A stretch of DNA of 51,384 bases from Vibrio scophthalmi LMG 19158 (GCF_000222585.1 NZ_AFWE01000156.1:1-51384); one strand, 5' to 3'; positions 1 through 8,572 are shown, numbered from the stretch's first letter. Notes: generated by a model from the letters alone, not told the origin. Program-made: numbers and translations.

Positions 1-249
1 AAGTTTGCGAGCCTAAAAATAGATCGTTCATTTTTATCTTCTGAGAACATTGAAATATTAAGGGCGATGATAACTATGGGTTCTTCGTTAGGGTGTGACA
101 TTATTTCTGAAGGTGTCGAGTCCAAAGAGCAGTGTGACATATTAAAAGAATTAGGTTGTAAGATGGCTCAAGGATTTTATTTCGAAAAGCCATTGTCAGG
201 AAAAGAATTTTCCGAATTTATAGAAAACTCAAATTGTACAACATTGTAA
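1..249 (+). CDS. EAL-domain c-di-GMP phosphodiesterase, C-terminal fragment (cut by window start)
   Basis: The reading frame is open from base 1, so the start lies outside the window. The visible 82 residues are the end of an EAL domain: LKIDRSF near the start, then the conserved SEGVES segment (the late EAL-domain glutamate loop), and GCKMAQGFYFEKPLS, the typical closing motif. EAL domains hydrolyse cyclic-di-GMP to pGpG in the cytoplasm. The EAL signature itself and any GGDEF or sensor part are upstream, so activity cannot be judged. A soluble chemoreceptor-like gene follows 60 bp later on the same strand, suggesting a small signalling operon. Family assignment is secure. That it belongs to a neighbouring mobile element is inference from the att site at 1563. 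Confidence 0.88.
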   Translation, partial: KFASLKIDRSFLSSENIEILRAMITMGSSLGCDIISEGVESKEQCDILKELGCKMAQGFYFEKPLSGKEFSEFIENSNCTTL

Positions 250-309
250 TTTAGAGTTTGAATCGAATTTAATTTATGTGTTTTTAAGGTTATTAAAGGT
301 TGAGTTGTA

Positions 310-1392
310 ATGTTCTCTTATTTGAATAAAAATGAATCAGACTTAAAAATGTCTGAACTTAAACAGTTATTAGATGATAAAGATCGGTTAATTTTAAGTT
401 TGAAAAATGAAATCGAACAAAGTGATTATGTTTTGAAAGAATCTAATAATCAAAATTACATCCAATCATCGATCGTTAGTAACTTAATTAGAACTATGGG
501 GTCATTGAATAGTATAAGAGATAACATTGCTCAATCAGCTAATGGACTCAAAGATTGTTTGGAGAATCACGTTAATGAACGTAGATCTGGATTAGACATA
601 TTGAGTGGCTTTAATGTTTCTATTGAGTCACTTATGAATCATTTAGATGAAAATAACGTTGCTATTGACGAATTGAATTTTAGCTCTCAGTTAATTGATA
701 AGTTGGTTATCAACATTACAAGAATTTCAGAGCAGACAAATCTTTTGGCACTGAACGCTACAATAGAAGCGGCTCGAGCAGGAGAACACGGCAAAGGGTT
801 TACTATTGTTGCTGGAGAAATAAGAACCCTAGCATGTAATGCATCTAAGTCAGCTAAACAGATTAATGATGTAGTTGAAACGATTAAAACCAGTTCAAGC
901 TCCACCTCTCGTAGTTTTCGTATAATGGATCAAGAATGTAAAAAACTACACGCAAGTATATTAGAGTTGATGGAAATTGTTAGTTCGCTCATTATTAAAG
1001 CTGAAGACTTATTCTCTCTAGTTGAAACTAGTTACAGTTCTATATTTTTGCGACTGGTTCAATTGGATCATGTTGTATGGAAGATTAGTATCTATCAAGC
1101 CATTGACAATGGTTGTTTTGATAGCATTAATTTAACTAATCATAAACAATGTCGTTTGGGATGTTGGTACTATGAGGGTAGAGGTAAGCAGTATTTCCAC
1201 GACTGTAGATCGTATAAGCAGTTAGAAAAACCACACGAAGAAGTCCATCTTTATGGTAAAAAAGCACTATCTTATTTTGCAAATAATGATCAAATAACAG
1301 GAATGGAGTATATCCATAAGATGGAGTCAGCAGCTGATATGGTTATGCGTTATTTAGATAAGCTCGAATTGGAAATCAATGCTAAACGCTAA
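310..1392 (+). CDS. Soluble methyl-accepting chemotaxis-like protein with C-terminal CZB zinc-binding domain
   Basis: This 360-residue protein has no membrane segment or signal peptide. An N-terminal coiled coil (about 10-50) leads into the MCP signalling hairpin, with the tip motif [18 protein letters not shown] at about 142-160. The C-terminal third matches a chemoreceptor zinc-binding (CZB) domain, with the expected 3His-1Cys ligands at H254, C281, H309 and H313, and the family motif [15 protein letters not shown] receptors sense zinc or oxidants such as HOCl and signal through CheW/CheA. Some CZB proteins regulate c-di-GMP enzymes instead, which fits the EAL gene directly upstream. The signalling module is short, so a full methylation region may be missing. 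Domain calls are confident; ligand and partner are unknown. Confidence 0.9.
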   Translation: MFSYLNKNESDLKMSELKQLLDDKDRLILSLKNEIEQSDYVLKESNNQNYIQSSIVSNLIRTMGSLNSIRDNIAQSANGLKDCLENHVNERRSGLDILSGFNVSIESLMNHLDENNVAIDELNFSSQLIDKLVINITRISEQTNLLALNATIEAARAGEHGKGFTIVAGEIRTLACNASKSAKQINDVVETIKTSSSSTSRSFRIMDQECKKLHASILELMEIVSSLIIKAEDLFSLVETSYSSIFLRLVQLDHVVWKISIYQAIDNGCFDSINLTNHKQCRLGCWYYEGRGKQYFHDCRSYKQLEKPHEEVHLYGKKALSYFANNDQITGMEYIHKMESAADMVMRYLDKLELEINAKR

Positions 1393-1562
1393 GACTCATA
1401 CTTAGTTTTTATCTATATAACTTAGCTAACTATTGTATTTCTAGGACAATCTAATAGAATTAGATGTGATTCATTGAAGGGCATGTGACTTTTCCTATTC
1501 CAACGGAAAAACTTCCATTGAGTCAAAGACTTTGATTTTTATAGGTTTCAGTGTAGATAGTT

Positions 1563-1586
1563 TTCAAATCCCTATCTCTCCGCCAC
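1563..1586 (+). repeat. Left attachment-site repeat of the island (tRNA-Ser 3' end)
   Basis: A 24-bp sequence starting TTCAAATCCC and ending TCTCCGCCAC is repeated exactly at 9899-9922. It has the form of a tRNA 3' end: T-loop TTCAAAT, 3' T-stem strand CCCTA, acceptor strand TCTCTCC, discriminator G and CCA. This fits a Vibrio tRNA-Ser beginning GGAGAGA (inferred). The preceding bases do not supply the 5' T-stem strand or any tRNA body, so this is an attR-like remnant, not a functional tRNA. Confidence 0.85.
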
Positions 1587-1596
1587 TAATTCTTAG

Positions 1597-1630
1597 AAAA
1601 AAGCCTTTGATTTTCAAAGGCTTTTTTCGT
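1597..1630 (+). terminator. Rho-independent terminator after the left att copy
   Basis: A perfect inverted repeat (AAAAAAGCCTTTGA, short TTT loop, then its complement) ends in a run of T. It sits just after the tRNA-Ser 3' end copy, as a native tRNA terminator would, and isolates the integrase from upstream transcription. The A-rich left side could make it work in both directions. Confidence 0.85.
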
Positions 1631-1673
1631 ATCTGACGGGTGTCAACTTGCTTCAATCCAATGAGGTAAGTCA

Positions 1674-2948
1674 ATGTACTTATACAAATCACCCCAAGGC
1701 GTCTATTACATCCGTATCTGCACGCCAACACACCTTAAAGCTCTCGGTTATCCGTTTGACTTCAAAATCAGCTTGCTGACTAAAACCAAGCAACAAGCCC
1801 ACATAGACGGCTTTAAACTGGTCAGTCAAATCAAGCTCATACTTCATGCATGTCCTGCACTCAGTTTCGTTGACTTTAAGAGATATCTCTTGAGTTTGTT
1901 GGATGCTCATCGAAATCAAGACGTATGTCTTACGAAATTACCCTCGAATCTCCCAGATAAGAAAACGTGCAAATTACCCGATAGAAAAGTCACTGATAGC
2001 GAAGCTCAAGATTGGATTGATGCTTTGGATACCTTCATCACAAGTAAGCAGCAGGAGGGCGTCACACCATTGACTTGCCACCAGCTCAATCAGCGGGTGA
2101 CGGCATTTTTTGATAGAACTGGGATAAGAACGCTAAAGCAAGTCACAACAGCGACGTTAATGAAATACGTCACTCATTTAAACGCCTCTGAGTTATCAAC
2201 CAAAAGCTGCCGCGAGTACTATGCCGCTCTTACTCAGTTTCTTCGCTGGTGCGCTGGTATGGGGCTCATTGAGCGTAATGCCGCCGCTGATATTAGCCCT
2301 AGGTTTAAACAAGGTAAAAAGGCGAGTGAGCAACGCTCTCGCTGGACGATTGCACAGCTTAATCATCTGGTAAGGTCGGATGCTTTCCAATGCATCGACA
2401 GGCGATTCCAATGGGTAACATTGCTCTTAACTTATCAAGGCCTGCGTCCCAGTGAAGCATGCCAGTTACGCACTCAAGACGTTCTGACTAACGTTCACAT
2501 TCCGCATTTATCTATTACTGACAAAGGAAATCATCAGCGTCTAAAAAATAGCTATACAATTCGCCGCGTTCCGATACATCACAGACTGATTGAGTTGGGG
2601 TTCATTGAATATGTCAATGAACGGCAAACCTCACGTAGAACGCAACTCTTCGATTATAAGCCTTCTGGACTTAATGATGATTGGAGTCGCCAGTACTGCA
2701 CTCAATTTGGCTCTTTATTAACTCAAATTGGTTTCAAGGCAGGGCATCGGCCTACTGCGTACTCCTTGCGCCATACCTTTATCGACATTTTAAAGCAGCA
2801 GGGAGCGCCTGAGTCAACGGTGGCCGACATTGTTGGTCACCAGCATGCCTCTATGACTTATGGGCGCTATGGCAAGCGCACAACGCTTCAGTCACTTGCT
2901 GAAGTTGTGAATCAGTTTACTTTTGATGGAGAGCATGAAGATGAATAA
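1674..2948 (+). CDS. Tyrosine recombinase (site-specific integrase) of the island
   Basis: This 424-residue protein is a phage-type integrase, catalysing recombination between attP and the tRNA-Ser attB. An N-terminal arm-binding region (about 1-100) precedes a SAM-like core-binding domain (about 110-210) and the catalytic domain (about 220-410). Visible catalytic residues are R258 in GLRPSEACQL, R366 and H367 in YSLRHTF, H389 in VGHQH and the probable nucleophile Y399 in YGRYGKR. The first histidine of the usual HxxR box is Y363 here, a tolerated variation in some integrases. It starts 88 bp after the left att repeat and just after a terminator. A small reading frame overlaps its stop codon. 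Family is certain; present activity is inferred from the intact motifs. Confidence 0.95.
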   Translation: MYLYKSPQGVYYIRICTPTHLKALGYPFDFKISLLTKTKQQAHIDGFKLVSQIKLILHACPALSFVDFKRYLLSLLDAHRNQDVCLTKLPSNLPDKKTCKLPDRKVTDSEAQDWIDALDTFITSKQQEGVTPLTCHQLNQRVTAFFDRTGIRTLKQVTTATLMKYVTHLNASELSTKSCREYYAALTQFLRWCAGMGLIERNAAADISPRFKQGKKASEQRSRWTIAQLNHLVRSDAFQCIDRRFQWVTLLLTYQGLRPSEACQLRTQDVLTNVHIPHLSITDKGNHQRLKNSYTIRRVPIHHRLIELGFIEYVNERQTSRRTQLFDYKPSGLNDDWSRQYCTQFGSLLTQIGFKAGHRPTAYSLRHTFIDILKQQGAPESTVADIVGHQHASMTYGRYGKRTTLQSLAEVVNQFTFDGEHEDE

Positions 2949-3051
2949 ATACACTCCCGAAGTACTAATACAGCTTTTCGATACCTTTGAAGAGAATAAT
3001 TGGCGAGGTGAGCATGATGTATCAGCATCGCTAAATGTCAGTTTGCAGTGA
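2941..3051 (+). CDS. Possible 36-residue protein overlapping the integrase stop
   Basis: An ATG at 2941 overlaps the integrase stop codon by 8 bases and opens a frame starting MNKYTPEVLIQLF, acidic and hydrophilic (FDTFEENNWRGEHD), ending at a TGA after 36 residues. The overlap suggests translational coupling. It resembles no family I recognise. It could be a small regulatory or excision-related protein, the truncated start of a longer protein, or not a gene. Confidence 0.35.
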   Translation: MNKYTPEVLIQLFDTFEENNWRGEHDVSASLNVSLQ

Positions 3052-3375
3052 TAGTAAGGCGTTGCTTCAACGGATATCTGATGTTCTCGGGCGGTTGTCA
3101 TCATTGACTCAATGTCGTGGATAGTTCTTCAAGAGTAGAATGAACCGCAATGACAGCAAGGTCTGATAAGGTAACTTACAACGAACGTATCACCATTCCA
3201 TACTTTGGTTACTTAAGGGTGAGTATCTTTTTAGCATTTCTTTGGCATTGCATTTTTTGTCTGTACTGTCCTTTTTAGTCCTTTTATAAAAGTAGTATAC
3301 GAAACCGATTTTTCTTGAGTTTTAAGGTGGTTTAATGGGAATATATACCCCTTTTTTTGAGGTAATTGTTGTTAT
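3052..3375. other. Intergenic region inside the island, no gene seen
   Basis: About 320 bp with frequent stops on both strands. From 3240 on it is T-rich and leads to the lipoprotein start at 3376, so it probably contains that gene's promoter, but no convincing -35/-10 pair stands out. Confidence 0.5.
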
Positions 3376-3966
3376 ATGAAATGTAAACCGCTGGTTGTTC
3401 TAAGTGTGAGTTTATTGCTAATGGCTTGTTCATCTTCTCACCAGTTAGAAAATCCAAATGGATGGTTTTACTGGAGTAATGGTGAGACAGAAAGTGTGCG
3501 AATGTCTGACAATCAGACTGCTTTTATTTTTCGAAACGCTAAAACTGGAGAGTACGTCAACTATATACGTAATAAGATGATAGACGAAAATGGATGTGCA
3601 GCATACTCCAATAACTCTGTGGTACATCTGTATATTTGTAATGATGGAAATGCATATTTAAAAACTAATGGAGTAGCAAGCGCTGTTGGTACAACCACCG
3701 TAAGGCTCAAGGGGAACGTTAATGAACCTTTGCATGTTACTGAACGTGTAACCCCAAAAGAAACAGCGCTAAAGATGTACGAAAGATTCGTATCAGAATG
3801 CATTTCTTCACCAGCCTTAAAGCAAGCGCATCGTCTAGCCTATTATTCAAATATGGACAAAGGAGCGATAGATGCACAAAAAGCGGCTTTTGAAAGTGAA
3901 GATGATTTTATCAAACAGTGTAAAAGCGATGCGATGTTAAAAATCCAGTTATATCAAATGGATTAG
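3376..3966 (+). CDS. Putative lipoprotein of unknown function
   Basis: This 196-residue protein begins with a lipoprotein signal peptide: a short positive N-terminus, a hydrophobic stretch (LVVLSVSLLL) and the lipobox LMAC with the acylated cysteine at residue 18. Aspartate is absent at position +2 (serine follows), so outer-membrane sorting is likely. The mature part is mixed beta-like sequence (about 30-120), then a charged, probably helical C-terminus ending near KQCKSDAMLKIQLYQMD. I do not recognise the family. The gene is island cargo and converges on another lipoprotein gene across a shared terminator. Confidence 0.75.
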   Translation: MKCKPLVVLSVSLLLMACSSSHQLENPNGWFYWSNGETESVRMSDNQTAFIFRNAKTGEYVNYIRNKMIDENGCAAYSNNSVVHLYICNDGNAYLKTNGVASAVGTTTVRLKGNVNEPLHVTERVTPKETALKMYERFVSECISSPALKQAHRLAYYSNMDKGAIDAQKAAFESEDDFIKQCKSDAMLKIQLYQMD

Positions 3967-4117
3967 AATAACGTCTAAAAACACGATAATAGGAAATGTC
4001 ACATTGATATGTGGGATTTATTGATTATAGAGAGTTGTGTTTTAATTTTACCTATAGTACCTAATTTAAGCACTTTTGTGTAAGGTACAATTCAAGGTTA
4101 ACAAACGATCTGAAGTT

Positions 4118-4145
4118 AAAAGGGTGCTATATATGACACCCTTTT
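4118..4145. terminator. Bidirectional terminator between convergent lipoprotein genes
   Basis: The stem AAAAGGGTG / CACCCTTTT around a 10-base loop has A on one side and T on the other, so it can end transcription from both the 3376 and 4190 genes. Confidence 0.75.
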
Positions 4146-4189
4146 AATATTGTCGATAGTTAACTGTAAAATATAAATATGAGGCTGTA

Positions 4190-4816
4190 TTAACTTTTTT
4201 CGCCAGACTTAGAGCACTCTATAACGTCAGTTTTTCTGTCAAAGAAACCGTCATTTTTCATTTCTTTGAGGAGCGTGCGGTAAATGTTTTTTCTGACGGC
4301 TGGCACCGTGTCAAAATTATTGAAAGGATAAAAAATAGCCATAGGAAGCCACTGGACGAGAATTGTTGAGTCTTTGAATTTATAAGTTTTATTTAGTCCA
4401 TTATTAGAAATTACATTAGCTTGAACTTCAAATGTATCAGTTGCCCATGATGGAATAATATATAACGTTGCTCCCGTAATAAATGCAGGTATTACGGCAA
4501 TGGGACTTCCACTATTTGTTATGGTAATATTCATAAAAATATCCGCAGTAGAGTCAACTCTAGATATACGACGGAAATATTGAGAACTTTCTAGGACGTT
4601 GAGTAGTTCACCTTCAACAACCCCATGCACTGTTTCTGAACTTTCGCTAAGAGTCACCAAGTCAGTATTTGCGTGAACGTTATAGGACAAAGTTGGTATA
4701 AAAGAATCTTGTTTTAGATAATCCAAGTTTGTATGAGGGATTTCGTTACCATCAAAAACAGCACATCCGTTAAGTAATAGTGCAAATAATGAGAAAATAA
4801 GTTTTAGTTTAGTCAT
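4190..4816 (-). CDS. Putative lipoprotein of unknown function
   Basis: This 208-residue protein starts with a lipoprotein signal: MTKLKLIFSLFALLLNGC, with lipobox LNGC and the acylated cysteine at residue 18, followed by AVFDGNE. The mature part contains a hydrophobic central stretch (AVIPAFITGATLYIIPSW, about 110-130) and a second near LVQWLPMAIFYPF. This is more hydrophobic than most periplasmic lipoproteins and may insert into or lie on a membrane. The pattern recalls small lipoproteins of GNA1162 or curli-secretion type, but I cannot place it. It is convergent with the lipoprotein at 3376 and is island cargo. Confidence 0.75.
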   Translation of the reverse strand: MTKLKLIFSLFALLLNGCAVFDGNEIPHTNLDYLKQDSFIPTLSYNVHANTDLVTLSESSETVHGVVEGELLNVLESSQYFRRISRVDSTADIFMNITITNSGSPIAVIPAFITGATLYIIPSWATDTFEVQANVISNNGLNKTYKFKDSTILVQWLPMAIFYPFNNFDTVPAVRKNIYRTLLKEMKNDGFFDRKTDVIECSKSGEKS

Positions 4817-5051
4817 GTTAAGTTATAAATTAATGATATGTAATCAAGCGGTTGAAATTGTAATCATGAAGAAAAGTTATAGTTTTAGATGTAACCTTCA
4901 ACATGAAGTGAAGTATCGATTTAAATTTTTAATCGTTATTCTATGTCTATAGAATTATCGTAATAACTATTTTAAATTTATTCTTTTTTTTAAATGATGA
5001 TTCTAATAGACTTGCAGATTAATTTCAAAGGGTATTTTTGACCAAATTAGG

Positions 5052-6102
5052 GGCTTTGCTTTCTAAATAAGGGAACTAAATCAACAACTTACGATCTGAT
5101 CGGCTAAGTTTACTCAAATACTTAGATCAATGGCCAAGCCTCGCTACAAAACAACTAACTGGAAGCAGTATAACCAAGCTTTGATCAATCGTGGTTTGCT
5201 GACATTTTGGATTGATGAAGATGCAATCCAACACTGGAAACAGTTCAAGCAAGGTAACCGTGGAAGACCTCGTTTGTTTAGTGACTTAGCCATTACGACT
5301 GCTCTTATGGTCAAGCGAGTATTTTCAATGCCGTTGAGGGGGCTGCAAGGATTCATTAACTCGATTTTCAAGCTCGCTCAACTGCCGTTGTTATGCCCTC
5401 ATTATTCATGCATTAGTAAGCGAGCCAAAACGGTTAACGTTGTATTCAAAACAAAGACGAGAGGAACAATCCAGCATCTAGCCATTGATGCTACAGGGCT
5501 AAAGGTCTACGGTGAAGGCGAGTGGAAAGTCAAAAAGCATGGCACCGACGGGAAGCGTCGAGTCTGGCGCAAGCTACATTTAGCGGTCGATACAAACACG
5601 CATGAAATCATTGCAGCTGAGTTAAGTTTATCGAATGTAAGCGACGGAGAAGCACTTCCAAACTTACTCAAACAGACCCGCCGAAGAATCAATGAAATAT
5701 CTGGCGATGGCGCTTACGACACAAGGTCGTGTTATGCAGCTATTCACATCAAACGAGCCGTCCCGCAGATCTCTCCAAGGGAAGGCGCTGCCTTCTGGGA
5801 GCATGGTCACCCCCGCAATCTAGCAGTCGGTTGCCAGAAGCTCTATGGTTCAAATAAGCATTGGAAAAAGAAGTACGGTTACCATAAACGTTCTCTCTCA
5901 GAGACGGCGATGTACCGTGTAAAGAAAATGCTCGGTGGGACATTAAGCTTAAGAAATTACAACGCTCAAGTTGGTGAAACTTACGCCATGATAAAAGCAT
6001 TAAATAAACTGACGGGGCTAGGTATGCCTAAAACGACAGTGATCGCCTAATATTATCCATACTAGGCGATTTGTGTCTGAACTCGAATTAGGAAACAAAG
6101 CC
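5052..6102 (+). mobile_element. IS5-family (IS903-like) insertion sequence, complete
   Basis: The element is about 1051 bp with imperfect terminal inverted repeats. The left end reads GGCTTTGCTTTCTAA and the complement of the right end reads GGCTTTGTTTCCTAA (13 of 15 identical), matching the GGCTTTG ends of the IS903 group. It encodes one complete DDE transposase. The nine bases outside each end (CAAATTAGG and GTTTCCTCG) differ, so no target duplication is seen. A deletion or recombination after insertion may explain this. Confidence 0.88.
5130..6050 (+). CDS. IS5/IS903-type DDE transposase
   Basis: This 306-residue protein is full length for the IS903 group (about 307). The N-terminus (KPRYKTTNWKQYNQALINRG) is typical of the group. 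The catalytic triad is visible: D120 in LAIDATGLKVYG, D193 in SGDGAYDT and E258 in HKRSLSETAMYR, with the spacing expected for IS5 transposases. It catalyses cut-and-paste movement of the surrounding element. No frameshift or internal stop is present, so it should be functional. It lies in an AT-rich gap of the island and appears not to interrupt a recognisable gene. Confidence 0.96.
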   Translation: MAKPRYKTTNWKQYNQALINRGLLTFWIDEDAIQHWKQFKQGNRGRPRLFSDLAITTALMVKRVFSMPLRGLQGFINSIFKLAQLPLLCPHYSCISKRAKTVNVVFKTKTRGTIQHLAIDATGLKVYGEGEWKVKKHGTDGKRRVWRKLHLAVDTNTHEIIAAELSLSNVSDGEALPNLLKQTRRRINEISGDGAYDTRSCYAAIHIKRAVPQISPREGAAFWEHGHPRNLAVGCQKLYGSNKHWKKKYGYHKRSLSETAMYRVKKMLGGTLSLRNYNAQVGETYAMIKALNKLTGLGMPKTTVIA

Positions 6103-6165
6103 GTTTCCTCGTGGTCGAAACGTTACCTGAGGAACCAGTTATTAGTTCCCTTTCATACTTATGGG

Positions 6166-6456
6166 TTACTTAAACCAACCTTTAGATTGAGCATCTTTAG
6201 CCATACCTGCTAACTCACCAATACCAACAAAATATTCAGTAGTCCACCTAATGAATGTTGTATTAGCTTTCTCATTGTCACCGTAGTAACGAGATAATAA
6301 AGCCACAGGATACATAACAACCATTAGTGGAATCATGATCGTTAAAATAGTTAATGTTAGAGGTAAACGAGTAATTGCATTGGTGTCTGCGACACATACT
6401 GCAATAATTACCCAAATAATACCAAATGCGCCGAATGTTGCTGCTGCATACATCAT
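6166..6456 (-). CDS. Small inner-membrane protein of unknown function
   Basis: This 96-residue protein has two hydrophobic segments: residues about 3-24 (AAATFGAFGIIWVIIAVCVAD) and about 30-56 (LPLTLTILTIMIPLMVVMYPVALL), joined by a short loop, followed by a charged, soluble C-terminal tail ending SKGWFK. A two-helix hairpin with both ends on the same side is likely. No family is recognised. Two ATG codons are adjacent at the start; the weak ribosome site AGAG lies about 8 bases upstream. It is next to the right end of the insertion sequence and is island cargo. Confidence 0.6.
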   Translation of the reverse strand: MMYAAATFGAFGIIWVIIAVCVADTNAITRLPLTLTILTIMIPLMVVMYPVALLSRYYGDNEKANTTFIRWTTEYFVGIGELAGMAKDAQSKGWFK

Positions 6457-7090
6457 TACTAATACTCTATATTGAAAATATCTTTCCCGTTAACTTTACA
6501 CCAATTTTCTAAAAATAACATCAGAAATCTAATTTTTGACATACCCATTTAATATGTACCGTTAATTAATTTGCAGTTTAACTATCCAAGATGGAAGTAT
6601 ACTTTGTCTAAAATTCACTCAACAGATGAGTATATTCGAAATCTAAGTCAGATATCTAGAAACGCAATGTTTCCAGACTAAAAATAGAGCATTTTGCTCA
6701 TTATTAGATCAAAAAAATTAGCATGCTCACACTCTGGTTTAGCGACCTAATACTCGCTAGTCTAAAATCATCCATAGTTCATCATTAAAAAATTAAACAG
6801 CAATAACTCTCTAAATAGCATTACTTTTAATTAGAAAAAAACAGTAATTTACATGTAATTAAAGGAAGAATATAATTTAGCTATCCTGAAAATCGTGATA
6901 AGGAGTGTCAACTTCCCAAAATTATATTTATGTAATTTTGTTGATAGAAAGGTTATTCTACTTAATATATCTTTGAAAAAAGTATTATTAGTGTTTTATT
7001 TAGTGAACGATTTTTACCATGCTGCTACACTGTCAGGAACTATTTTGTGTAAAAGCAAGGTTTGGTAATTAGACAATATAAGGTTTAAAT
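6457..7090. other. Long AT-rich intergenic region in the island
   Basis: About 630 bp with no supported gene on either strand and dense stop codons. It is bounded by divergent genes (6166 minus, 7091 plus), so it must carry both promoters. A candidate plus-strand promoter is TTGATA at 6941-6946, a 17-bp spacer and AATATA at 6964-6969, about 120 bp before the 7091 gene. Very high A+T makes H-NS-type silencing plausible (inference). Confidence 0.5.
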
Positions 7091-7489
7091 GTGAATAATT
7101 ATTTTCTAGCTTTTTTGATTTTATTTTCCAATTCTGCACTTGCTGCAGAATGGCAATCAACGAAAGATGGTATTGCTATTCTAGATAAGGAAAGTAACTA
7201 TTCTTCGGTTGTTACTGGGTATGATGATGTTATATTTGTATTTAGACAATCTTGCGAGAGTGAACAAGATGCTCCTGTTATTGGTATGGTTCCTATTAAT
7301 GGGTCGTTATACAGTTCTTTTATATATTGCGATCCTAAAACCAATTTAAAAATCATTAAGCCGAATGATGATGAAACTAATAAAAGTGTATATGAGTTAC
7401 TAGAAAAAGAAAATAATTTGTTTATTAATAACAAGTTAATTTCAACCAAGAACTTTAATCAAGCCTGGATTGAATTTAAAAGTAAATAA
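7091..7489 (+). CDS. Small secreted or periplasmic protein of unknown function
   Basis: This 132-residue protein starts with GTG and has a weak AAGG ribosome site nearby. Residues 1-19 form a Sec signal peptide (hydrophobic YFLAFLILFSNSALA, cleavage after ALA). The mature part is about 113 residues, with two cysteines (about C55 in RQSCESEQ and C78 in FIYCDP) that could form a disulfide, and a lysine-rich end. The mature region reads as alternating beta-like strands. No family is recognised. It is followed by a strong hairpin terminator and is island cargo. Confidence 0.7.
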   Translation: MNNYFLAFLILFSNSALAAEWQSTKDGIAILDKESNYSSVVTGYDDVIFVFRQSCESEQDAPVIGMVPINGSLYSSFIYCDPKTNLKIIKPNDDETNKSVYELLEKENNLFINNKLISTKNFNQAWIEFKSK

Positions 7490-7494
7490 CTAAA

Positions 7495-7518
7495 AGCCCC
7501 TCAGATATAAGAGGGGCT
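7495..7518. terminator. Hairpin terminator after the secreted protein gene
   Basis: An 8-bp GC-rich stem AGCCCCTC / GAGGGGCT closes an 8-base loop 6 bp after the stop at 7489. The T-run is better on the minus strand, so it may serve both directions. Confidence 0.65.
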
Positions 7519-7573
7519 AACTATATAGGATTTAATGAAGTTAAAAGCAGTCTTTAAGTCAGCCTGGTATATA

Positions 7574-8374
7574 CTACAGAGCCCCAAAAACCGAGTCTAG
7601 TTTTTCTCTACACTTCGGATTCTGAAATAAAGATATTTCTATGTCACCTGTAGTTTGGCATACAACAGTATGTAATGCACTATCAATAATTCCTACAGCA
7701 TAAATCCTTTTTGTATGAACATATCCGTCAGAACTTAAAGACTTTTCAGTCACAGTAACCGCACCAACTGGAATTTCATATAGATTGAACATTGACACTT
7801 TGCGACCAGTTAATTGAGGAAGTGCTTTTGTAGAATAGCCATCATTCTTGAATTGTGCCTCAAGTATTTTGTTAACGCTATCATGATAGGACTTCTCCAA
7901 CGCATCCACAATATTCATATCGACTTCAATTCCATGTAGTTCTTCGTCTAGTTCTTTTGAATGAATTACCGTTACATCATTCTCGATAGCTTTTTTGGCT
8001 TCAGGAGTTGACTGAGTTTTATGTGTTTGCAGCAGTAACCTTTCGGCTTGAGATCTGTTATATTTGTTAATCATAATAGAACTTGAACCAACGATCACCA
8101 ACGTAAGAATTACCATTTGTACTCTGCAAAAAGTCTTTGCAGTGCTTATGATGTTTCGTTTCGATTGAAATAGCCAAGAAATTATAATTATTGGGAGTGG
8201 TAATAATAACGAAATTACTGTTGAAACACCGATGAGTAAAAATAAACTGATGTTATTTTTTAAGCCGCCACCATAAATTGAAGTAATGACTACACAAAAT
8301 GTACCAATAGCAAGCCATCCTAGCACTTTCTTTAAATGTGTTTTGCTAGTGCTTAAATTGCGAGAATCGTTCAT
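7574..8374 (-). CDS. Membrane protein with three N-terminal helices and a soluble C-terminal domain, unknown function
   Basis: This 266-residue protein has three predicted membrane segments: about 17-35 (LGWLAIGTFCVVITSIYGG), 42-68 (ISLFLLIGVSTVISLLLPLPIIIISWLF) and 84-105 (VQMVILTLVIVGSSSIMI). A coiled-coil-like charged stretch (about 108-145) and a C-terminal domain (about 150-266) follow, the latter with two cysteines (CQTTGD and PKCRE) that may pair if it lies in the periplasm. No motif lets me name a family. It is convergent with the secreted protein at 7091 and divergent from the HNH gene at 8573. Island cargo. Confidence 0.7.
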   Translation of the reverse strand: MNDSRNLSTSKTHLKKVLGWLAIGTFCVVITSIYGGGLKNNISLFLLIGVSTVISLLLPLPIIIISWLFQSKRNIISTAKTFCRVQMVILTLVIVGSSSIMINKYNRSQAERLLLQTHKTQSTPEAKKAIENDVTVIHSKELDEELHGIEVDMNIVDALEKSYHDSVNKILEAQFKNDGYSTKALPQLTGRKVSMFNLYEIPVGAVTVTEKSLSSDGYVHTKRIYAVGIIDSALHTVVCQTTGDIEISLFQNPKCREKLDSVFGAL

Positions 8375-8572
8375 AATCTAAATGATATAAATAAAAAGGA
8401 TGGCGTTTATATGGCAAAATCAACCTTCTGTCAACCACTCAATATACGAACTTAAGATTAACATAACCACAACAAAACCCTAAAAATTACTTACCTTTTA
8501 CAAAATTCAGAGTTTGTAACACATTCATTGAATGCGAAGGAAGAAAACAAAGTAAGTTTTTTATAAGGTTCC

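Noticed and set aside
687-905. Minus-strand frame inside the chemoreceptor gene
   Set aside because: Shadow of the MCP signalling domain coding sequence; no ribosome site or homology signal.
1563-1586. Functional tRNA or tmRNA gene at the att repeats
   Set aside because: Only the 3' end is present at either site; no D-arm, anticodon arm or acceptor 5' strand can be built upstream.
5071-6153. GGGAACTAA motif near both ends of the insertion sequence as extended inverted repeats
   Set aside because: The motif lies inside the left end but outside the right end of the element, so it cannot be part of the terminal repeats; likely coincidence.
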